DNA of 5,080 bases, from the NCBI GenBank assembly GCA_934215995.1, contig CAKQBC010000196.1:1-5080 (forward strand). Direction: 5' to 3'. The notes under the pieces were generated by a model. The model saw only the letters and a program-made list of their open reading frames with translations, did not search any database and had not been told where the DNA came from. The position numbers and the translations under genes are program-made. Position 1 is the first letter of the stretch, and each line of letters starts with the position of its first letter. Positions 4,937 to 5,080 of this stretch are shown here, piece by piece. Source of the stretch: an uncultured Bacillus sp. Its GTDB lineage: Bacteria; Bacillota; Bacilli; Bacillales; DSM-1321.

Positions 4937-5080
4937 AGTTTGTAGACAAATACAATTTCGAGCATTTTTCTTTGAAATTGCACATCAGACTGATTGAAAA
5001 CGCTTGTCAGTCGAGGCGCGCCGAGACCCTAGAAGACGCGAATAGAACAATTAAGGAACGTAAGCTAAAGACGTCGCGTC
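4937..5080. other. Gene-less right edge: tandem inverted repeats, then a GC-rich stretch
   Basis: No ORF, RNA gene or ribosome binding site can be supported in these 144 bases. The first part carries three inverted repeats in a row: TTTGT-AG-ACAAA (4939-4950), CAATTTC with GAAATTG (4953-4959 and 4974-4980, extendable by wobble pairs) and GACTGA with TCAGTC (4988-4993 and 5007-5012). From about 5013 the composition changes: 5013-5040 is about 70 percent GC and contains GGCGCGCC. A 7-base inverted repeat GACGCGA/TCGCGTC spans 5035-5041 and 5074-5080. One plus-strand frame is open through the stretch but has no plausible start or recognisable product. Confidence 0.4.

Noticed and set aside
4937..5080. 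rpsT (ribosomal protein S20) on the minus strand
   Set aside because: I read the minus strand for the Lys/Ala-rich S20 C-terminus and did not find it; stops and unrelated sequence occur instead.
1..5080. CRISPR array, tRNA, rRNA or insertion-sequence transposase
   Set aside because: No regularly spaced repeats, cloverleaf-like tRNA sequence, rRNA motifs or transposase signatures were seen on either strand.

Overview
The window is a slice of the conserved late-competence (comE) locus of a Gram-positive, Bacillus-like organism (Bacillaceae, Firmicutes). The gene order, the strong AGGAGG-type ribosome binding sites, the moderate GC content and the small reverse-strand gene yqzM between comEC and holA all point that way. 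The genus cannot be fixed from the sequence alone.

Layout, left to right: the 3' end of comEA (1-239), a 182-base gap, comEB (422-832), a 139-base gap, comEC (972-3266), a reverse-strand terminator (3375-3405), yqzM on the minus strand (3414-3548), a 323-base gap holding a pair of stem-loops (3717-3797), holA/yqeN (3872-4906), an intrinsic terminator (4910-4936), and a final 144 bases without a recognisable gene.

How the genes work together: ComEA is the membrane-anchored double-stranded DNA receptor. ComEC is the membrane channel that takes one strand into the cell and carries a nuclease-like metallo-beta-lactamase domain outside. ComEB is a dCMP-deaminase-family protein traditionally carried in the same operon. 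HolA is the delta subunit of the DNA polymerase III clamp loader, a housekeeping replication protein that is a neighbour rather than a competence gene. YqzM is a conserved 44-residue membrane protein of unknown role.

The coding content is ordinary and well conserved. The unusual points are these: a ComEB that stops after the deaminase core and is not translationally overlapped with comEC; a two-hairpin structured element of unknown nature upstream of holA whose wobble pairs favour a plus-strand RNA; and a run of inverted repeats followed by a GC-rich, gene-less stretch at the right edge, where rpsT would be expected from B. subtilis gene order. I did not find a convincing new multi-gene system here.
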